A stretch of 15,523 nt of DNA, taken from positions 1 to 15,523 of the forward strand of contig UQMV01000046.1 in assembly GCA_900542315.1 (NCBI GenBank). Reading direction: 5' to 3'. The stretch is from an uncultured Collinsella sp. (GTDB lineage: Bacteria; Actinomycetota; Coriobacteriia; Coriobacteriales; Coriobacteriaceae). The notes below the pieces were generated by a model that had not been told where the DNA came from, ran no database searches, and saw only the letters and a program-made list of their open reading frames with translations. The first letter of the stretch is position 1; the number at the start of each line of letters is the position of its first letter. This document shows, in pieces, positions 12,645 through 15,523 of the stretch. The position numbers and the translations under genes were made by a program.

Positions 12645-13088
12645 ATGGCAAAAGAGGGAAAGAAGCCGATCGGCAAGATTGTCCTAGGCATCATCGTGGT
12701 GCTGGTTATTGTCGGTGCCGTGGGCTCTATGGGCGGCAACTCAACCGATTCGTCTGCGAGCGATTCGGCAAAACCTGCCGAGACGACACAGCAGGCTGAG
12801 GAGCAAAATGAACCGCAAGAACCGTATACCATTGCTGACGAGGCTGAAGACACCTCCAATCAGTTTGCCTATAAGATCACGGGCACGCTGACCAATAACA
12901 CGGACAAGGAAAAGAGCTACATTCAGATTGAATATGTTCTGTATGATGCCGATGGCAACCAAGTTGGAACGGCTCTTGCAAACACCAATCATCTGAAGGC
13001 GGGCGGCTCCTGGAAGTTCGAGGCGCTGGGTACGGTGTCTCCCGACCAGGTTGCTAGCTGGGAGCGTTCGGACGTAAGCGGTTTCTAG
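12645..13088 (+). CDS. Membrane-anchored FxLYD-domain protein
   Basis: 147 residues. N-terminus MAKEGKKPIGK is basic, followed by a hydrophobic segment IVLGIIVVLVIVGAVGSMGG (12-31), either an uncleaved signal anchor or a signal peptide. Residues about 32-62 form a Ser/Asp/Glu/Gln-rich low-complexity linker. Residues about 65-147 form a beta-sandwich-like domain with ITGTLTNNTDKEKSYIQIEY and VLYDADGNQVGTALANTNHL, ending WKFEALGTVSPDQVASWERS. This is the FxLYD pattern of extracytoplasmic proteins in Gram-positive bacteria, whose function is unknown. The start is fixed by AGGAAGG 7 nt upstream, which lies inside a stable hairpin, suggesting regulated translation. Confidence 0.8.
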   Translation: MAKEGKKPIGKIVLGIIVVLVIVGAVGSMGGNSTDSSASDSAKPAETTQQAEEQNEPQEPYTIADEAEDTSNQFAYKITGTLTNNTDKEKSYIQIEYVLYDADGNQVGTALANTNHLKAGGSWKFEALGTVSPDQVASWERSDVSGF

Positions 13089-13120
13089 CATGTTGCATGC
13101 ACTGGGGGAGGTGAAGTCGT

Positions 13121-13543
13121 ATGCCCGATAAAAAGCTGACTGACGAGTTACTCAATGAGCTTCTCGACGCGCCAAACATCGATGGCTATATCAAAGAACA
13201 CGACTTTGCCGCCCCGTCACTTTCGGACTACCTGAAGCGGCTACTGCAGGAAAAGGGCTTGGAGCGCTCGCGCGTGGTTCGTATGGCCGATCTCAATGAG
13301 ACCTTTGGCTATCAGATCTTTACCGGTGCGCGTCATCCGAGTCGCAATAAGGTGCTGCAGATTGCCTTTGCGATGGCGCTAACACTCAAGGAGACCAACC
13401 GTGCGCTGACGGCTGCCGGGGTAAGCGTCCTTAACTGCAAGGACCGCCGCGATGCGATTATCATCTTTTGTATCGATCGCGGATGCAGCCTCCAAAAGGT
13501 CAACGAGGAGCTGTATCGCTTTGGCGAGGAGACGGTGAGTTAG
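13121..13543 (+). CDS. XRE-like helix-turn-helix regulator paired with a Ser/Thr kinase
   Basis: 140 residues. GGGGGAGGTG lies about 9 nt before the ATG at 13121. Residues about 33-90 form an HTH-like domain: LSDYLKRLLQEKGLERSRVV, DLNETFGYQIFTGARHPSRN, KVLQIAFAMALTLKETNRAL. The rest (AAGVSVLNCKDRRDAIIIFC, DRGCSLQKVNEELYRFGEE) is typical of a small family that I recall next to eukaryotic-type protein kinases in Gram-positive gut bacteria. No membrane segment. The kinase gene follows after about 98 nt. A role in controlling the kinase or being its substrate is inferred from position only. Confidence 0.7.
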   Translation: MPDKKLTDELLNELLDAPNIDGYIKEHDFAAPSLSDYLKRLLQEKGLERSRVVRMADLNETFGYQIFTGARHPSRNKVLQIAFAMALTLKETNRALTAAGVSVLNCKDRRDAIIIFCIDRGCSLQKVNEELYRFGEETVS

Positions 13544-13641
13544 CGGTTGATATCTGAGCTGGCGGAGCTGCCGAACAACGACGCAAACGAACGGGGCGCG
13601 GATGCCATGGGGTGTCTGCGCCCTGCGCTATGATGGAGGCT

Positions 13642-15021
13642 ATGGATACTCAGACCCCAACATATTCCGATGACGAGCTGACCGCAGCGCTTGTCGAGCA
13701 CCTGGCGTCGCTCGATCGCGACGACAGCTATCGCGTGGAGCGTGTACTTAAGCGCTCGTCCGTTGAAACAACCGAGCTCGTGTACTTTGAAGGAACCGGC
13801 GGTGGTTCGCTCGGCCCCTTTGTCCGTAAACGCATCGATGCTTCGGCTCAAATCGGAGGGGCATACGAGCGTCTATTTGCCGCTCAGCGGGCAGGCAGGC
13901 GTTTTGAGCACCTGCCCAGAATCGTCGATTGTCGTCGTGTGGGCGACGAGCTCAACGTGGTTATGGAATACATCGAAGGGGAGACACTCGGGGCGCTGAT
14001 GGACCGTCTGGGAGCCACCCCCGATTATGCGCGTGAATTGTATCCTGCCCTATGCGATGCCGTGGGCGAGCTCCATGCCGGTTTTGCAATGGCGGGGGAG
14101 ACGTCGGCGCCGGTGATCCATCGCGACCTCAAGCCGTCGAATATCATCGTGACAGGTGCCAGCTATACGCCTGATGACGGCCTGACATTTTCATCGCTGG
14201 TGATTATCGACCTGGGGATCGCGCGCGTATGGCGCGATGGCGCCGATGCCGACACCGTCAAGTTTGGCACGCGACCCTATGCGCCGCCTGAGCAGTATGG
14301 GTTTGGGCAGACGAGTGTGCGCAGCGACGTCTACGCACTTGGCGCCCTGTTGTTCTTCTGCTTGACGGGAGTCGACCCTAAACCAGGGCTTGACATGCGA
14401 GAGCAATGCGAGGCGCGCGGCATTCCCTCTCCACTTGCCGATGCCGTCTGCATGTCGATGGCGCTCGACCCGGCCAAGCGTTTTGCGAGCGCGGAAGCGT
14501 TGGGACGGGCGACGCGCGCGGCATACGATCTAAGTCGCCCCGTACGGCCTCCTGCGCCTGTGCTTGTCCGTACTCCGGCCTCGGAGACGGTGTTGACGCC
14601 CCAAGGGCTCCAGAACCCCACAGGGCTTCCTAGGCCTGCCGCCTTCGCTGCATGCGGTCTGCTCTCTCGCGTTCCGGAGTCTCTGGGGCGTATTTGGAAT
14701 ACGCTCGTCTGCTTCTCGCTGCTTGTGTTCTTTGCCGGAAGTCACTTTGCCGTCTTTCACCCCACCGGAGCAAACCAAAGCTACCCGACGTGGCTTCTCA
14801 TAATCGAGTATTTTTTCTTTGTCGATGGCCTTATGGTGCTTATGCATTTTGCGCTGCTCGATAAGCGCCGTCTTCGTCGGCGATTCGCACTGCTCGACAG
14901 CTATCGCGGCAAGAAACTCGCGAAACTCTGGTTCAAGGCATTGGGTGTGCTGCTCCTATGCATGATCGTCATAGTCGCGGTTGCCAATGCGACCGGCGTC
15001 GTTGATACCTCCGCTACCTAA
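13642..15021 (+). CDS. Membrane-anchored eukaryotic-type Ser/Thr protein kinase
   Basis: 459 residues from the ATG at 13642; in-frame ATGs at 13630 and 13633 are alternatives. GGAGG ends only 2 nt before 13642, too close to be ideal. Kinase domain about 30-295: glycine-rich FEGTGGGSLGPF (49-60), ATP lysine K63 in VRKRI, catalytic loop HRDLKPSN (160-167), metal-binding DLG at 190-192 (variant of DFG), APPEQYG (214-220) and SDVYALG (228-234). All catalytic residues are present, so it should be active. A Pro-rich linker (about 299-335) leads to three hydrophobic segments (about 352-372, 384-406, 433-451), anchoring the kinase with its catalytic domain in the cytosol. No PASTA repeats, so it is not a PknB/Stk-type muropeptide sensor. 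Ends in a shared terminator with the convergent gene. Confidence 0.88.
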   Translation: MDTQTPTYSDDELTAALVEHLASLDRDDSYRVERVLKRSSVETTELVYFEGTGGGSLGPFVRKRIDASAQIGGAYERLFAAQRAGRRFEHLPRIVDCRRVGDELNVVMEYIEGETLGALMDRLGATPDYARELYPALCDAVGELHAGFAMAGETSAPVIHRDLKPSNIIVTGASYTPDDGLTFSSLVIIDLGIARVWRDGADADTVKFGTRPYAPPEQYGFGQTSVRSDVYALGALLFFCLTGVDPKPGLDMREQCEARGIPSPLADAVCMSMALDPAKRFASAEALGRATRAAYDLSRPVRPPAPVLVRTPASETVLTPQGLQNPTGLPRPAAFAACGLLSRVPESLGRIWNTLVCFSLLVFFAGSHFAVFHPTGANQSYPTWLLIIEYFFFVDGLMVLMHFALLDKRRLRRRFALLDSYRGKKLAKLWFKALGVLLLCMIVIVAVANATGVVDTSAT

Positions 15022-15025
15022 AAGA

Positions 15026-15048
15026 AAAGGGCCCCATTGGGGCCCTTT
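15026..15048. terminator. Bidirectional terminator between the kinase and the convergent cell-wall gene
   Basis: Perfect 10-bp stem (15026-15035 with 15039-15048), 3-nt loop. On the minus strand it is followed by TTTTCTTTT, on the plus strand only by TTT within the stem, so it is stronger for the minus-strand gene, whose stop lies 10 nt away. Confidence 0.8.
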
Positions 15049-15058
15049 GCAGTTGCAC

Positions 15059-15523
15059 TTAGATGCGGTTCATCTGAGCGGCGACTTTGTTGTACCAGTC
15101 CTGCCACGTGGGCGGGCAGTATTTTTTGGCCGCTGCCGGGGTAAGGGTGGAGCCGTAGTTGGCGCCCAGGTAGGCAACATGAGCGGAGATGCCCTCGCTC
15201 CAGCTGCCAAAGCTGCGCCAGCCGCCGCCACGAGCGCTCCAGCCCCAGGCGTTGTAGGAATTGGCGCAATAAGTGCCCTTGGTGCTCTCGATGCAGGCGA
15301 TGGCGGGGGACCAACGTGGGTCGACACCGGTATTCCAAGCGGCGACGGCAAAGTTATAGCCCTGACCTGCCATGGGGGAGCCGGCAAGATAATTATCGAT
15401 GCGGCTCGTCCACTCATTAATGAACGAATCGTAATCGGAGTTACCGGTATTGGCGTTGTTCACCGTGGTGTCGATGGTGGTGTTGGTGTTGGTGGCCTGG
15501 CTGCTGGAATTGCTGCCGCTTAC
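15059..15523 (-). CDS. Secreted lysozyme-like cell-wall hydrolase, C-terminal part (5' end outside window)
   Basis: The frame is open to the window edge, giving the last 154 residues; a GTG at 15463 is inside the gene and is not a start. The first about 35 residues are a Ser/Asn/Thr-rich linker (SNSSS, TNTNTT, NNANTGNS) typical of exported surface proteins. The domain contains WSPAIACIESTKGTYC, with a Glu placed like the catalytic Glu of lysozyme-like and lytic transglycosylase folds, then NSYNAWGWSARGGGWRSFGS, SWSEGISAHVAYLGANYG and a C-terminal YCPPTWQDWYNKVAAQMNRI. It probably cleaves peptidoglycan glycan strands outside the cell; glucosaminidase and SLT-like assignments both remain possible. 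Two cysteines (CIES, TYC) could form a disulfide. Confidence 0.7.
   Translation of the reverse strand, partial: VSGSNSSSQATNTNTTIDTTVNNANTGNSDYDSFINEWTSRIDNYLAGSPMAGQGYNFAVAAWNTGVDPRWSPAIACIESTKGTYCANSYNAWGWSARGGGWRSFGSWSEGISAHVAYLGANYGSTLTPAAAKKYCPPTWQDWYNKVAAQMNRI

Noticed and set aside
1..15523. CRISPR arrays, tRNA or rRNA genes, insertion sequences, phage genes
   Set aside because: No regularly spaced direct repeats, no tRNA-like cloverleaf with acceptor-end pattern, no rRNA stretches and no transposase, integrase or structural phage protein seen on either strand.

Overview
The window is GC-rich, densely coded bacterial chromosome. Gene content and style suggest an anaerobic, host-associated actinobacterium of the Coriobacteriia, Collinsella-like. 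This is an inference from protein families, since there is no rRNA or other marker here.

Layout. (1) Positions 1-2926, plus strand: the 3' end of glutamine-dependent NAD+ synthetase (nadE), a class I/II aminotransferase of the diaminopimelate (DAP) aminotransferase type, and L-lactate dehydrogenase (ldh), with clear intrinsic terminators after nadE and ldh. (2) 2927-4181: a DUF2974/Mbeg1-like alpha/beta-hydrolase gene enclosed by two copies of a 29-bp repeat in inverted orientation. (3) 4259-6072: a nucleoid-associated protein (NdpA/YejK type), then a Phd/YefM-RelE/ParE toxin-antitoxin pair with a 42-bp palindromic operator and its own terminator. (4) 6073-6264: a gene-free, highly structured stretch. 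(5) 6265-10294, minus strand: a lysine-riboswitch-led operon, lysA-dapA (one uninterrupted 769-codon reading frame), dapB, dapH. (6) 10445-11632, plus strand, divergent: an M20D amidohydrolase that fits N-acetyl-DAP deacetylase. (7) 11734-13088: a HigA-type antitoxin gene preceded by only the last 26 codons of a higB toxin, a small membrane protein, and a membrane-anchored FxLYD protein whose ribosome binding site is buried in a perfect hairpin. (8) 13121-15021: an XRE-like regulator followed by a membrane-anchored Ser/Thr protein kinase. (9) 15059-15523, minus strand: the C-terminal part of a secreted lysozyme-like cell-wall protein, cut by the window edge.

How the genes work together. DapA, DapB, DapH, the aminotransferase, the M20 deacetylase and LysA together cover the acetylase branch of DAP/lysine synthesis except DapF epimerase. 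This route supplies both peptidoglycan DAP and lysine. The lysine riboswitch puts the minus-strand operon under end-product control. An 8-bp inverted repeat lies between the two divergent promoters, one arm overlapping the -35 of the deacetylase, and could co-regulate both.

The most notable observations are the in-frame LysA-DapA fusion under a lysine riboswitch, the inverted repeats around the hydrolase gene, the higB remnant beside an intact higA, and the hairpin that sequesters the FxLYD-gene ribosome binding site.
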